From the NCBI GenBank assembly GCA_964035545.1, contig OZ037768.1, forward strand, positions 16,213,375 to 16,277,374: a stretch of 64,000 nt of DNA, in the 5' to 3' direction. Every line of letters begins with the position of its first letter. Within the stretch, counting starts at the first letter, position 1. Origin of the DNA: Bugula neritina (lineage: Eukaryota; Bryozoa; Gymnolaemata; Cheilostomatida; Bugulidae). This document shows positions 26,011 to 39,400 of this stretch, in pieces. The position numbers and the translations under genes were made by a program. The notes under the pieces are model-generated. The model saw only the letters and a program-made list of their open reading frames with translations, was not told where the DNA came from and ran no database searches.

Positions 26011-26318
26011 TATATAAGAACTCAATAAATATTTAGTCATAATTGTGATGTAGTATTATAATATAGCCTACTGGATAGCTAAAATTATATTTGCAAAAAC
26101 TTTAAATATAAACAGAAAATCGGTTGTAAACAACCAGGATATACAATCCTTGTTAGAATCAAACAGAAGCATTGTCAGAATGGGAAGAATAAAACTGGAG
26201 AGATAATGAAGATTGTATAATCAACTTAGTTTAGGTGCGAATATCAAAGTTATTGCTGACAGCATCAAAATAAGAGTATTAGGCCTTTGTATCTTTCTTT
26301 CTATCGTTGGCATAAATA

Positions 26319-26324
26319 TTTATT
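26319..26324 (-). terminator. Candidate poly(A) signal, P450 gene
   Basis: TTTATT on the + strand (AATAAA on the gene strand), about 160 nt past the stop codon at 26484-26486. Confidence 0.45.
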
Positions 26325-26483
26325 TTTAATACCTATGCTTATGTGTTAATAAATGACATAAATAAAAAGTTAAATGAAATAATTCCCATTTAATTTATCA
26401 CAAGTGGACTTACTAAATATAATAGATATTGCTGCTGTTGATGCTGCATACAAATCATATTATTGTAGCCAAATGGCCCAGTG

Positions 26484-29400
26484 TTATGCAGCTTCCAATT
26501 GTGACCTTTCCATGAACTTCATAGACATGGGCTTAGCTGTTGTCATCACAGTGTGTAACACAGGGTCTGGCTCGGCAGTGTTTGGGTAAAACACTTGGAA
26601 TCTGGAGATAATCTAAAATAGAACACACAAAAAGTCACAAGTTCAACATCTTCATAGTTATGAGATCAAGGTATAGGTTCGGTTTAGAGAGTAACCACTA
26701 AAAGAAAAGAATCTCGAAAAAAAATTTTTTTTAGTAAATAATTAAAAAGTATATTGCAGAGTAATATACTTTATCACATAAAAACATGTTTGATAGAAAT
26801 GTCAAATTGACTCAACTACAATAATATACACAAGCATGGTTATTCCAAACTCATTTCTAACAAATACAGTTTCGCATAATCTGTGAGATTGCAATGCATC
26901 TCAACTGTTAAACTTTGAGTTATACTGTCTTGCATATACAGCAAGTAAATTCAAGCTAAACAGTAATTTGCTATTAAGAGTCCCAATTACTACATCTGAT
27001 ATATAATAGGGAGTTGCATTACCCTGGCAAGACCTAGGTACATCTCTTGCTCAGCCAGTCTTCTACCGATACACATCCTTGCTCCGTGACCCCACACTAA
27101 GTTAGCTACTCCCATATCTTCATTTCTCACATTTAACCATCGCTCTGGAACAAAGCTCTTTGGGTCTGGAAACACAGTTTCATCTTGACAAAGACTTTTG
27201 ATGTTGGCTTGGACATGTGTCTAAAAGATATAGTTGTACTACAATATATATTGTGATTTTACTTTAGCACACTTGAATATATGAGATGTAACGTGTACAA
27301 GTATCTCGGTCCAATTTCAAGAACTATTCTGCGAAACGAATTTAATATGAAGTAAAAGATCAATAACCCCAACACCAGACTTCCATGCAGCGATCTCTAG
27401 GAGTGAAACTTACACCAGCAGGCAGGTGGTAGCCGAGGACATCAATATCTTCATTTAGTAATCTGCTGGTTGCAAATGTCACAGGATACAATCTGGTGAA
27501 ATAGGAAGATGTACCGTGGTGAGTTGAGTCACTAAGCAGCATGTTTTATACATGTTTGAATTATTCTCTCTCCTACTTCGTAAAAATCATGTGATGTGTA
27601 ACAAATTTCAAGTAATTGCTTCAAGTTTACCTAAGGGATTCCTTTATACACGCTTTTGTGTACTTGAGACGATTCATCATATCAGGAGTTATCTCATCGC
27701 AGTCATTTCCTATGACCTCTTTTATCTCATTGGAAAGTTTCTGTTGACACAGTGGATTCTTACACAAGAGATATAGAGTCCACATTAAGCAGTTTGAAGC
27801 CTAAATTAAACAAAGCACCACCCAGAATAAATGCAAAATTCAATTAGTAATATTTTGTTGCACATCCCACCACAAAGTATTTAGTTACATTTGGAGCTAC
27901 ACACACACATGCACGCACACACGTACTCACACTCACACGCACACCACACCACACCACACACACGCACGCATGCAAGCACACACGCACGCATGCACACGCA
28001 CGTGCACACATATTTATATGTATATAAATGTAATGAACAACAACTTACTGTCTCTACGGAGCCTACCATCAGCTCCATCATCGTCACACTTATCTCAAAG
28101 TTACTCAGTCCCTGAGCAGCCAGCAAATAAGAGACCAAACACTGCCTTTTATCAGTATCTATAGCTCCCTGTTCATTCAGCTCTTTCAATCTCTAACATG
28201 AGATTACACAGCACTGAGTTGGAGTTATTGACATTGTATTAGTTAGCCTTTCATGTACTTAAATGTTATAAATGTATAACTAACTCATGTCCTAAATGTA
28301 ATACTATTGTCAAAATCTTGATTAGAATTAATTGCATACAGCTTTTTGCTTTAATGTACAAAATAATAAAATCTATGCTATAACTTTTAATAATTTGTTG
28401 AAAGGCTATACATTTGAATAAAAACTGCAGTTTTTCAATTGCCTTGCATTAGCAGAACTTTACAGTATAATATGTTGTTTGGCTATAAAATAAACAAACT
28501 AGATTTGGAACCTAAACGACAAACTAACAATTATAACCTCAAGGTAAGCAAAAGTCTGCATACGCACACCAAACAGTGAAAGTTATTTGAATGTAGAATC
28601 ATTGTCTTACCTCGTCAACTATTCTTAGGCTACATTGAACTGCTTTTTCACAGTATTTTTCAAATGTTTTCCACATGGGTGTACGGAACTTTTTATAAAG
28701 AGGTATGTCAAACATCAGCTTCTGCATACACCTAGCAAAACAAACCAGAATCGCTATCTCTGTGAGAAACCCCTGATGGAAGGGTTTTTGTTAGATCGTG
28801 CTTAGAACTTATTTAAAATGAGACACAGAAGCAATTATGACTGGATGCTCTTCCTAACATCACCAATGGTCTTTGTTGGGGCTCAAACCCATGACTCCCT
28901 GCTTACTATGCAAACGCTCTAACACCTAGACCACGGCTGCTCCCTATTCTCTGACTGAAATACACCAGGTATCAGTCTGCAGTCTGCAACTTATCAGCTT
29001 TTCTTCATTAGGTAGCATTGAATAATCGTTTTCTTCTCGAAAAGCAATATTCTATAATTTATTGTCTGGTTACATTAATATTATTACATTACTCTCACCT
29101 GAATACACCTACTATACTAGTGACTGTGTCCATAGCATCACCATCGCAGTCTCTATCTAGTGTCCCTAACCTTGTATCCAATAGAAATGTGTTTACCGCT
29201 ACAATTTATAGTTAGAACTATAAAATATATTTAATAGAACTATTAAGTATATTTTATAGTAATTTAGCAAAATATATATAAACTTTGTTGTATATAGTTG
29301 TTAACAAAGGACACTGTAAATATAGAAATGATGATGGAGATAAAAGCAATATGTACTGTAATCAGACTTTACCAATCCTGACTCAGTGTGATGTAACTAG

Positions 29401-32400
29401 TTTGATGGAGCTACATTGTATTGAGCATAGCATTAAAGTATCTTACCTATGACTATGTTTACCAGACTATGACTATGTTTACCAAACTATGACTATGTTT
29501 ACCAGACTATGACTATGTTTACCAGACTAGCTTTAAAGATTTATGAATCATAATACCCATGACTCATATAAATATTTCCAAAAGTTGTATTAGACCACTA
29601 CAACCTAGCTAGCACTAGTACACGAGCTAAAGCCAAGGCAAGCCAATGCAAACTTGCACAAATGACTAATCATACCAACAACCAACTTTAGTTTAAACTT
29701 AAATATGATGGTATAAGTTTCGGAATTTGTGCGCTCCAAGAAAACTTAAACCACTAACATTCCATTGACCATCTAAACAGCACATCATTGAGATCCTGTA
29801 CAATGCCTTGACTGTCCCTTGAGGATGCAATCAGTTTCACCGTGTCTTTAGCCACGTCATCCATCGCATCCATGTACTGCACTACCTGAAAACACCAGCC
29901 AAACAGTTATATTTTGAGAACAAATAAGTCTTATTAAGATTATCAAACTCTACCACAACTGTATTAGATCATGTTTGAGCAAGTAAGACAATACAAACCT
30001 CCTTTGGTTTTAGCATTTTCTTATTAACAGATGTTCGAAATTTATACCAAGTTTCACCATTTCTGCCAAAATATATAAGACAATACGAACAATGCCATAT
30101 TTCTACACTATAGTACATGTACCCATTGCATGTTGAATACCAAGTATCATGCATTTTTCAGTAAGGCTCTGCTGCTATAAAAATCAACTACAGTACTGTG
30201 GGCTGTCATGTTTTTAAAATAAAAGACAATGGTTTGCCAAAAGTGGTTATGTTTAGGGAGCTATCTGATGTGCATTAAACATGGATCTGTCTATAAAAAC
30301 ATTAAAAACCAACTTGAATGCCCTCCCCCCCTTGGGATGGGAGGCACCTATAAGGGCACGCTACAACAACTGACAGAACTAGCCTTCGATTGTGAGACAC
30401 CATATTAGTATCAGTATTGGAATTAAGGACAAACTGTAGAGCTCTTGCTATTAAAAAGATATATAGATTAGAGCTAGTTGTGTTTAGTGGTTTGAGCCTC
30501 TTCTACATAGACGATCATACATGGCTGAGTTTTACAGTAGATTCAAATTATACACCATTTGGGTTAGCACAAAGTCTTTTATTTGCTATTTAACCAAGGT
30601 ATCATGTTATTTATAAAGCAAATTAATTCATTGTGCCAGCAATAATAATCATGGTATCATATCTCTGGTTTTGACAATTCAAAAATCATTTTTATATAAC
30701 AAAATTAAGTGATCACAATATACCAAATGTACAATTTTCTTTACTTGTCTGCTAATATACATTTGTAGATTTTTTGTTATAATTTTACACTTATTGAAAA
30801 ACTATTAGTCTGTTGCTAATTTCTACATGCAAAATTAGATTGAGAGCGAAAGAACGTGTACTGAAAGCTGTATTGCTGGGCTTTACCTATGTACCAATGG
30901 CAATAACACTGCTAGAAAATTAGATTTTCTACAAAGTCAGCAAATAAAAGTCAATAATTAAGTTTTGCATATCACTGCACTATGAAGTAGTATTTCACAC
31001 ATTGCTGATTGTAACTCACCCATTGACCATGCCAGTCCCAAGGCCATTTCTCAGTCTGTAAGTCAGCAATGGCTCTAGTGGTATCCTGGAAGGCATTTTC
31101 CCATCTGCTCTGATGACTTTGTTATATCCCTTGTAGTCAGTCACAACCACCAAGGTAATATCTGGAGCATATTTCTCCTTGTATATTACACCATACTTCT
31201 CATATCGCTTCTGGTAGGCCTACAACCCATCAAATAGATTATTGATTATTGATATACACACATCACACATCACGCATGCAATCAATATACTTCAAGTTTT
31301 CAAAACGAAACAGACATGGCAGCTCATCTGAAATATATTGATGTGACAGAGATGCAGTAACAAGGCATCAGTTGTGACCAGATGAAAATTTATTAAAACA
31401 AGTTTATTATTATATACTGTATATTATAAAGTCATTGGGGATGTAATTTGAAAGATGATTATTGTTCTACTTGCAACTCTATATAAACAAATGTGCACAA
31501 CCTGTTTTACATAAAATGATAACAGTAATAATCGATTATTCATCATACGAGAACCCTATCCGCGTTGCTGCTGTTATACTAGTTAAAGAAGTATATGGCC
31601 TGTAAAAATACAGTTATTAGCATTAGCATTTGCATTTATATAAAATTATAAAATCGATTTTGGTCAGGAACTACTAAAAGAAATGGGGTAGAGCCATGTT
31701 TTTAAAAAGCCTGGCTAAATTATTAGCTGCGCACTTTGTGTTGAGTTATAGCTTGGCAATTATTGGCACACATCCAATAAGAGTAAAGTTTTGTTTATAC
31801 CTCTGCTGAAAAAATTACCAAGTTTCAGTTAATAGCCCTAACCACTTATTATTGTGAAATTAATATTTCCTGCAAGACAATATAGTATTATATTTGAATT
31901 TATCTATAGTAATAATTACAGATTGTTTATAAATGTGAACATAGCTACAGCAGCAGTATGTAGTATAGCAGAGTGCACATTATAGGACTGTGTTCATCTC
32001 CTTACTCTATCACTTGGATCTATAGGACACAAACGATGCATGATTTTATTATTATGTTTGTTAATTATCCAAGCCCTTATCTTTATATATCAACAATTGT
32101 TCTACTTATAGCACTGTATTTGTTATCTATATTATACTATTGAGTAGCCAAATCATAATTTAGTCCCCTTGCTTATTTTCATTGAAAGTTATTGCAGATT
32201 TGCAATAGATTTTAACTTTGTTGTGTCATAATTTTTATCCTAAAACTTTGAAATGATCATATAACATACAAGCTATTGACTAAATTTAAAGTTGTGAATA
32301 TATTTGTATAAATACAGCCTTAATAACTGAGTTGGTAGAAATAAGAGAGTTACACACACATTATACTGGTTGAAGTATTCCTATGTTGGCCTATAATCAT

Positions 32401-33414
32401 GATGAAAACTTATACTGCTAGATTTGTCATTACCATGGTTAGCTTAGAGATGAAACCAGACGATTATTGTTTAAATATTCAATTCTGGTTAACTAATGGG
32501 ATTTCATTTTATATTTCGTTATAACAACCTGAAAGCATACAGGGGGGGGGAGAGGGGGGGTAGGGGGGCTACAGTGCAGTTGCGATGATATTCAAAGATA
32601 TCGTAATGCTAAATACTAACAGGGTTTTAAAAAGTTTTCTTACAGGTTCCCGAGCCTGTAAAGAAAGATCTTGAGAATGACATTTAAACTGAAGACCGCA
32701 AAAGCGCATAGTCACACTCTGTTGAATTTAAAATGCACAGAGGCTTCCAGATACTTGGTTGGGCTGAGAGCTCATCACGTACATGAAAATAAATTTTACA
32801 GATATGTTTCTAGTTTAGAACTGTACATATATAACTATATGTATGTTGATACAGCAACTGTAACATTTTGGTATACATGTAGGTGTAGTAGTTGTAGAAT
32901 AGTTGTAAATATGTGTCGATACAGTAGTTGTAGATTAGCTGTATATATGTGTAGATACAGTAGTTGTAGAATAGCTGTATATATGTGTAGATACAGTAGT
33001 TGCTATTGTATAATTATACTCAACTAACATCAAACATCTTGTCGAAAGACAGTCCATTCCAGTGAAAAACATATTGCCACGCTGTACCAATAAATGGAAC
33101 TCCTCTTGGCCCTGGAATCTCATTGAAACCTTTTATTTCTCGACTCTGTAACCAAAGTATAATTACAATAAATATTTTATTAAAAATAAACTCTTGCCTT
33201 AAAATCTAAAGTATGTTAAAATACAACATAATTATGTATTATAATATTATTCTATTAATATTGCTGAGGTCTGCTAAAACTAGAATACTAACTATTTAAC
33301 AAAATAATACACTTATACCTGAGCTAACTCTACGTTAGCAGCCATATTAACGGCGCTGGAGTAAGTTCGTGTAATACCCTTCCATGTGCACATATTAACA
33401 GACCTGGAGAGCAT
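26484..33414 (-). CDS. Mitochondrial-clan cytochrome P450 (CYP10/CYP27/CYP24-like), complete
   Basis: Haem monooxygenase of the animal mitochondrial clan; it would take electrons from adrenodoxin in the inner membrane/matrix. Substrate unknown. Exons in transcript order: 33319-33414, 33029-33145, 31020-31219, 29999-30062, 29759-29885, 29099-29198, 28611-28731, 28049-28192, 27631-27800, 27414-27492, 27023-27220, 26484-26612; 1545 nt, 514 aa, all phases agree. Seen: an Arg/Ser-rich N-terminus without acidic residues (MLSRSVNMCTWKGITRTYSS), typical of a mitochondrial presequence, and no membrane anchor; IPGPRG; NGETWYKFR and MLKPKEV of the C-helix region; an I-helix GSVET in place of AGxDT (about 319-323); ExxR as ESLR (377-380); PERW; haem loop WGHGARMCIG with Cys near 456, followed by GRRLAEQEM, characteristic of mitochondrial P450s. 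Trp replaces the usual Phe of the haem loop. Family assignment needs a phylogeny. Confidence 0.92.
27899..28015 (+). repeat. CA-rich microsatellite in the P450 intron
   Basis: CACA and CACG mixed tract lying about 35-150 bp downstream of the donor (28048) of the I-helix exon on the - strand. Confidence 0.92.
28765..28985 (-). mobile_element. tRNA-derived SINE, copy 1
   Basis: On the - strand reads GTGGTCTAGGTGTTAGAGCG (A-box-like), then GGGTTTGAGCC (B-box-like), then a tRNA-unrelated region with TTGGTGATGTTAGGAAGAGC. Lies in a P450 intron, same orientation as the gene. Confidence 0.75.
29449..29528 (+). repeat. 20-bp tandem repeat, 4 copies
   Basis: Unit TATGACTATGTTTACCAGAC with single substitutions, in a P450 intron between exons 29759-29885 and 29099-29198. 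Confidence 0.9.
32542..32568 (+). repeat. Three G-runs, quadruplex-capable
   Basis: Runs of 9, 7 and 6 G with 2-3-base spacers in the second intron of the P450 gene; C-rich on the coding strand. A related G13 run lies at 33757-33769, about 340 bp upstream of the P450 start codon. Confidence 0.9.
32866..33010 (+). repeat. Tandem repeat of about 34-36 bp, 4 imperfect units
   Basis: Units contain GATACAGTAGTTGTAGA and a TGTATATATGT segment. The array ends within 20 bp of the donor at 33028 of the second P450 exon, so it abuts an exon-intron junction. Confidence 0.85.
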
Positions 33415-35297
33415 AGTGATGCTGCCCGAAGCTATTGGCAGCAATCAAATGACGACTAGTAAAATAACTGCAGACTAGAAATTGCTCCTTAAATATCGCA
33501 TTCAGTGTTTCGAAAAGTGCAATCAACGCAGGAGCTAGAGTTGACATTTCCTTTCTGATTGTAATTGAAATACCAACACATTATTTTCAAGCAGGCGCTG
33601 TTTCAATTTCTATGAAAATGACATAACTCGTGCTCTATTGTGGGCGGGTCTCTACAAGTACTTCTAATCTATTGTATACCTGGTTACTGAAATATTTTAA
33701 TTGTAGAGTAACTACAATATCAATATAATCTAACCATAATTAGACTTGGAGTCACAGGGGGGGGGGGGGACTGCATGCTATGGGTAATAGGACTATGTAA
33801 TAGCTTTATAAACATTAAGGCTGTAAAAGGTTCAATGGTATATATATAATTATGTAATATATAGTTGAAGCTTACAATTACTAGAAGTACTCCTTTAGAT
33901 CTACATACCTAACTCGATTTATATATACTAATAGGTATGAAAAAGTATGCAAGCGTGAGAGAATGCGACAGAGTGGTAATGAGCCATAAACTTAAGGGTT
34001 GGAAATTAAATGAGTTTATCTACCAGTTGAGTTGGTCCATTCACCTTACTTGGTCTTTGTTTATTCTAGCATCTACTTTCCTGCTTGGAATCAGATGATC
34101 ATATTTTGTGGACACAGTTAGAAGTTGTGGCGTTATATAGTATAAATAACTATTACTGCTTGATTTATTCTTTCCTTCCACTTGAAAACCATTAACAAGT
34201 ATTGAAAATTATAAACCATTATATGTTGAACTACAACAAAATAAGTGAGAAGTCCTTGGTAGTGAACTAAGAAATCTGTAGTAACGTTTGACTGAGCTAT
34301 ATTGAAACGTGATTAATGATTATTGAATGATTTTACTTTGGCAAAGAGAGGTTTTGCCCAAATAAAAAGGAGTTAAATTGAGGACTGAGAACTTTTCTGG
34401 CACAAAGATTGAACCAGGCTAGAGAGGTGTTACAATAGCCAGATGGGGCAGCCATGTTTGTATTGGTGGAAAGACTCGCTAAGTTTGGTTTAAGTTTGCC
34501 TAGTTTAATGTAATGTCTAGCTTAATGGTTATAATTCTGAAATTAAAAAATTAATTAAAAAGACCTTTAAGTAAGATGAATTTTTGGCAAAGCATCAAAA
34601 GATACAGTTGCAACATTACATGGAAGCATTTTTGCAGTTTACTATCTGTATTCACACAGATAGTGATGAAATAAATTATATAAACATGAATGTAGTATAA
34701 AAATGTCCGACACATTAATTACTGGTTACTGTATTAACAGATGTGGTGGAGAAGTAAAATAAACTATTTAAATTCAAATTTTGCAGACAAACAGATATGA
34801 TTTTACACAAAAGTTAATTATGTTGCTAGAATCCTTAATTTATAAACATAATTAAATGGCAACACATGCCATCTATTATGTTGGAAAAAATATTCTATAT
34901 GAAAGCAACATATAAGAGTAACATAAAAAACAGCATCTGAACTGAGTCAGTTGAATAGCACAAGGAATAAATTCATGGCATGATGAACAGTAAGGATACA
35001 AAACAGTACTATAATATATGAATCCTATGTAGAAAATATAAATTCAAACTACGACTCTTGAGTTAAACTAAATATTACAAGAGTGCAGTTAACTTCTACA
35101 GTAGATGAGTCATGGCACTCCATAACCCCCTGTGTTACTAATAGAGCAAAGGTAAGATGACTAAGTAACTGGACAGCAGGTAGACGTATCTGTGGTAGAC
35201 AAGAGAAACACAAAGGTTTAGTTGAAGCTGCACAGTAGCTGCTGGTGTAACTTCTTGGATCTCGTGTAAAGTTCCAGACAGCTCATGTAGAAAGGGA
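33415..35297. other. Intergenic spacer between P450 start and myosin IX stop
   Basis: Both genes are on the - strand, so this holds the myosin IX 3' untranslated region and the P450 promoter. Contains a G13 run at 33757-33769. No coding exon seen. Confidence 0.65.
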
Positions 35298-36495
35298 CTA
35301 CTCTATACCATCAAATGACTCAGCTGAACTTTCAATGTCATCAGCACTCAGCATGTCATCACCGTCTGAAGAGGTCAGTGTTAGCCTGGGTATGGTCTGC
35401 CGCAGTCTGAATCTAAAGGAGAGTATAGTGAGTTGTGTATAGTATACGGTGTATAGTGAGCTGTGTATAGTACACCTTATAGTGAACTGTGTATAGTAGC
35501 ACACTGTATAGTAAACTAAATAATAAACTGTATGTTGAATATCATAGTATACTGAATTGTACACTATAAATTATAAAAACTGCTATTGCTCAGCGCTCGT
35601 GCAATGCCTTCAAGTTTTTCCTTTGCAATCAACATATGAAAATTTAAACTTTCAGCCTTCTTATAATAAACAAAGGATAGAAGTATATTTCGGAGACTGG
35701 GAAAGCCAAATTAGCACAGCTCACTTTCTTTCTTGGACGGTTTTTATTTTAGCTGAAAGAGTGATGACCTCCTGCTCTGCCTTCTCAAGGTCGAGGGGAG
35801 TCTCAGATGCCGTAGACATGGTGTCTGACACAGAGGCTATCTCTGATAACGACCCTTCTTCCTGCTCAGTATCTCCTTCCATATGGGTTCTCATGCTAGC
35901 TTTCTTGGAATGGACTCGACTCTGCAGCAGAACAACTTTAAATATCAACTGACAGATTCCGTGGCAAATAACTTATAACAATAGAAAATGTGGATGTGAA
36001 ATAAGTCTGGATTCTAGCAAACTTTAGTAGGAAAATCATGACATTTGGTCATAAAACAATGAGGTGATGCAGTCAAGTAAAATAAGTTAGACGGGTAGAT
36101 ACTGGAGTTGCCATAGCTATTGATGTAGTTGTAGAAATTCTACTTCATACTGGTAACATTGCAAAATCCCATGAGTGCAGCTAATGGTATGCATTCATGA
36201 TGCAATCGGACTAGTAATATATCCGTCGGAAACCAGATTTATTTTTACCTGCATCAAGATTTTTTCTATAAACTAGCATAAATTAGGGAGAGGTTCCCAC
36301 TCAGAATATATACTACAAGTGGTAGAGCATACGTACCGAAGATCCATGCTTTCTCATGCTCTGTCTAACATCTGTCAGTCGATCTTCCAGATTTTGTTCC
36401 TCAGATTCCAGTTGATTAATATCACTGAGAGTCGTATTCAGTTTTCTTAGAGTAGCGTTGAGCATCAGCTCTATGGACCGGCATTGTTTATCAAC
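35298..36495 (-). CDS. MYO9: Myosin IX C-terminal coiled coil and acidic tail
   Basis: Domain-level entry for exons 36337-36495, 35725-35921 and 35298-35412. The first encodes a heptad-like helix ([16 protein letters not shown] and on), likely a short coiled coil as known after RhoGAP in class IX. The rest is Ser/Thr/Glu-rich with [16 protein letters not shown] as a second helix, ending in an acidic tail ([10 protein letters not shown]) and a stop at 35298-35300. No further domain recognised. Confidence 0.85.
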
Positions 36496-39400
36496 CTAAA
36501 ATTATATATTATATACTATACATTATATACTATATACTATACATTATATATTTTCATTACATATTCTAGGTTCTACGAATTGTATCACTGCATTGTTGAA
36601 TAAACTGTTGTACAAACACTGGTTGTCAGATTTAAATGTTGCTTTACATTCTACAATAACATAACAAAGCTAGTTATTCTCACTGATAACACACAAGTCG
36701 CTGGACTACAAAATTTTTATCTTAAAATAACTTTAGCAAATTAAATTTTGCTGATTAAATAAAATAAAGTTTGCAATTGGCCAAGTTGCTATTAATACAT
36801 ATCTCATCTACATCATGTTTACTGAAAGCAAACTAACAAACTTAAGTGTGTGCTGTACACATACCTGGGCCAGACTTTCTTGAGCAGTCATTGGTTTATT
36901 AGTTCTGAGCAGCCCAGGAGCGAATACAATAGCAAGAGAGTTAGGAGACATTCTATTGGTTGCTTCATTCTGTGCAACTCTAGAAAAAGCCAGCCAAAAA
37001 GATGGTAGATTGCCTCATTACTCCAACAGTTGAGAGGGGAATGAAACTATCTAACACAGATTATACTATAACTACCTGGCCAAATGAACCATTAGTCTAG
37101 AGATGATGTTGAAATTGACATGAGGCAGCTTTTCTACTGTGGCTCTCATAGCACCGATGGCCTCTTCCTGGTCAGCTATACCCGGGCAGCGAATAAACTC
37201 ATCATATAACTCAAATGTGAAGAGAGGTTCTGGCAGCTCTCGGAAGAAGTTCTTTAGTGTCTGACTCAGCACATGTACAGCGTAATCAGCCAGGTTGACA
37301 CTCTCCCAGTCTATATGACACAACATGAGATTAGTACAGCTCTAGTGAACTATAAGACTGACAATATGAAATCAGTACAGCTCTAGTGAACTAGGTACGC
37401 CATACGACATACCTGTATCTAAAGCTTTTTGTAATGCCCGGACTTTGCTAGCAATGCCAGCCTTTCTGTAGATACCATCTGCATAGACGCCGCGATTGTC
37501 CAGTTCGGCTATAAGCATCTCGAGTACACCAGGTACGGCATTGTCTTCTCCTGCCAAACGCTGAAGGGGAACTTTGAACACTGCATTAGGCCGTAATTCC
37601 TACGATAAGACAACAAGGCAATAGTTTTAAAACCTCTAAAAATTAATGTCATGAAAAAGTTGGACTCTTTCCTACTGCTGATACTTTGAGAAAAAACCAT
37701 ATGCTGTTGTTGGGCAAAGAGTTGACTTTGAATTTGTATTCTAAAACAACCACAAGAAGTTAGAGCAATGTCTCCCCTTTGCGATGTTATATAACTAATC
37801 AACAATAAAAGATAAATATCAGGTGATGCCTCCTCTCTCAATGGAGACACTTTCAGGAGATTAAATGACTCCAGCATGCCTCACTATTTCATGTTCATCA
37901 CCATCACAAGAACTTGTACTAAACTGAGTCACTCAGCTCTACTGAGTGACTGACCTCTACTGAGTGACTCAACTTTACTGAGTGACTCATCTCTACTGAG
38001 TGATTCACCTCTACTGAGTGACTCACCTCTACTGAGTGACTCACCTCTACTGAGTGACTCACCTCTACTGAGTGACTCACCTCTACTGAGTGACCGACCT
38101 CTACTAAGTGACTCACCTCTACTAAGTGTCTCACCTCTACTGAGTGAATCACCTCTACTGAGTGACTCACCTCTACTGAGTGACTCGCCTCTGCTGAGTG
38201 ACTCATCTCTACTGAGTGACTCATCTCTACTGAGTGACTCATCTCTACTGAGTGACTCATCTCTACTGAGTGACTCACCTCTACTAAGTGACTCACCTCT
38301 ACTGAGTGACTCATCTCTACTGAGTGACTCACCTCTACTGAGTGACTCACCTCTACTGAGTGACTCACCTCTACTGAGTGACTCACCTCTACTGAGTGAC
38401 CGACCTCTACTAAGTGACTCACCTCTACTAAGTGTCTCACCTCTACTGAGTGAATCACCTCTACTGAGTGACTCACCTCTACTGAGTGACTCGCCTCTGC
38501 TGAGTGACTCATCTCTACTGAGTGACTCACCTCTACTGAGTGACCGACCTCTACTAAGTGACTCATCTCTACTGAGTGACTCATCTCTACTAAGTGACTC
38601 GCCTCTACTAAGTGACTCACCTCTACTGAGTGACTCATCTCTACTGAGTGACTCACCTCTACTGAGTGACTCACCTCTACTGAGTGACTCACCTCTGCTG
38701 GTGTCTTCTGGCAATTGATATTAATTTGAGTTGAGCATTTCTTATGGCAAGAGAACTTGCAGTTCTCACACTCGAGGCCTGGTACTCGAATGTTCCAGAA
38801 CATCACCTTGCTACACACCTCACAATACGTGGGCATGGTAAACTGAGTGGAGATAAAACGGTGTCCCAAAATCTTGAGCAGCTAAAAACAGAAAACTCAT
38901 CTTTCAAGCCACTAGTTAATTACAATGTAGTGCATGTCATACTACTCAATATAAAGGGATTGAAGTACATATTATAACGTAGGGCAACTTCAAGCTATTC
39001 CATTATTTGATAAGTTGAGAGTTTAAACCTCAATTATATATCAACTAAAACAGTATCTATAATTATATTCAAATAACAGAAATAACCTGTGACAATGAAA
39101 AGTAACCAACCTCTTTATGCGGCTTTTTCTTGTGCTCTTTAGCTTTTACTTTGGCAGCTTTTCGCTTCAACGGTTTTCGTTTTTTCTGGTATTCATCTAA
39201 ATAACCTCTAAAGGCATTGATCGCTATAGTAGATGGAAAATCCTTGATATTCTCCTCAGAAACAACCTTTGCCACATTTCCTGCCACATAGTCTACAAAT
39301 TCATCCAGGTGCACATATAACAAGTTGGGGAGGATCACAAAAGCCATTTCACTAGACCACATAGCCTCAGGAACTTTAGTCAATATATTCTGATACTTCA

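Noticed and set aside
32671-33027. 118-codon + strand frame with Cys-Arg-Tyr-Ser repeats
   Set aside because: Made by the tandem repeat of about 34-36 bp and opposed to the P450 gene; no other support.
35557-35952. 131-codon + strand frame
   Set aside because: Shadow of the myosin IX C-terminal exon 35725-35921 on the opposite strand.
37919-38692. CRISPR-like or protein-coding repeat interpretation of the 18-bp array
   Set aside because: Animal nuclear context, no spacers, and the array sits exactly at an exon donor; an intronic minisatellite is the simpler reading, though partial inclusion in mRNA remains possible.
37929-38714. 261-codon frame of repeated ESLSRG in the other reading frame of the 18-bp array
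   Set aside because: Out of phase with the C1 exon; an 18-bp unit without stops opens several frames.
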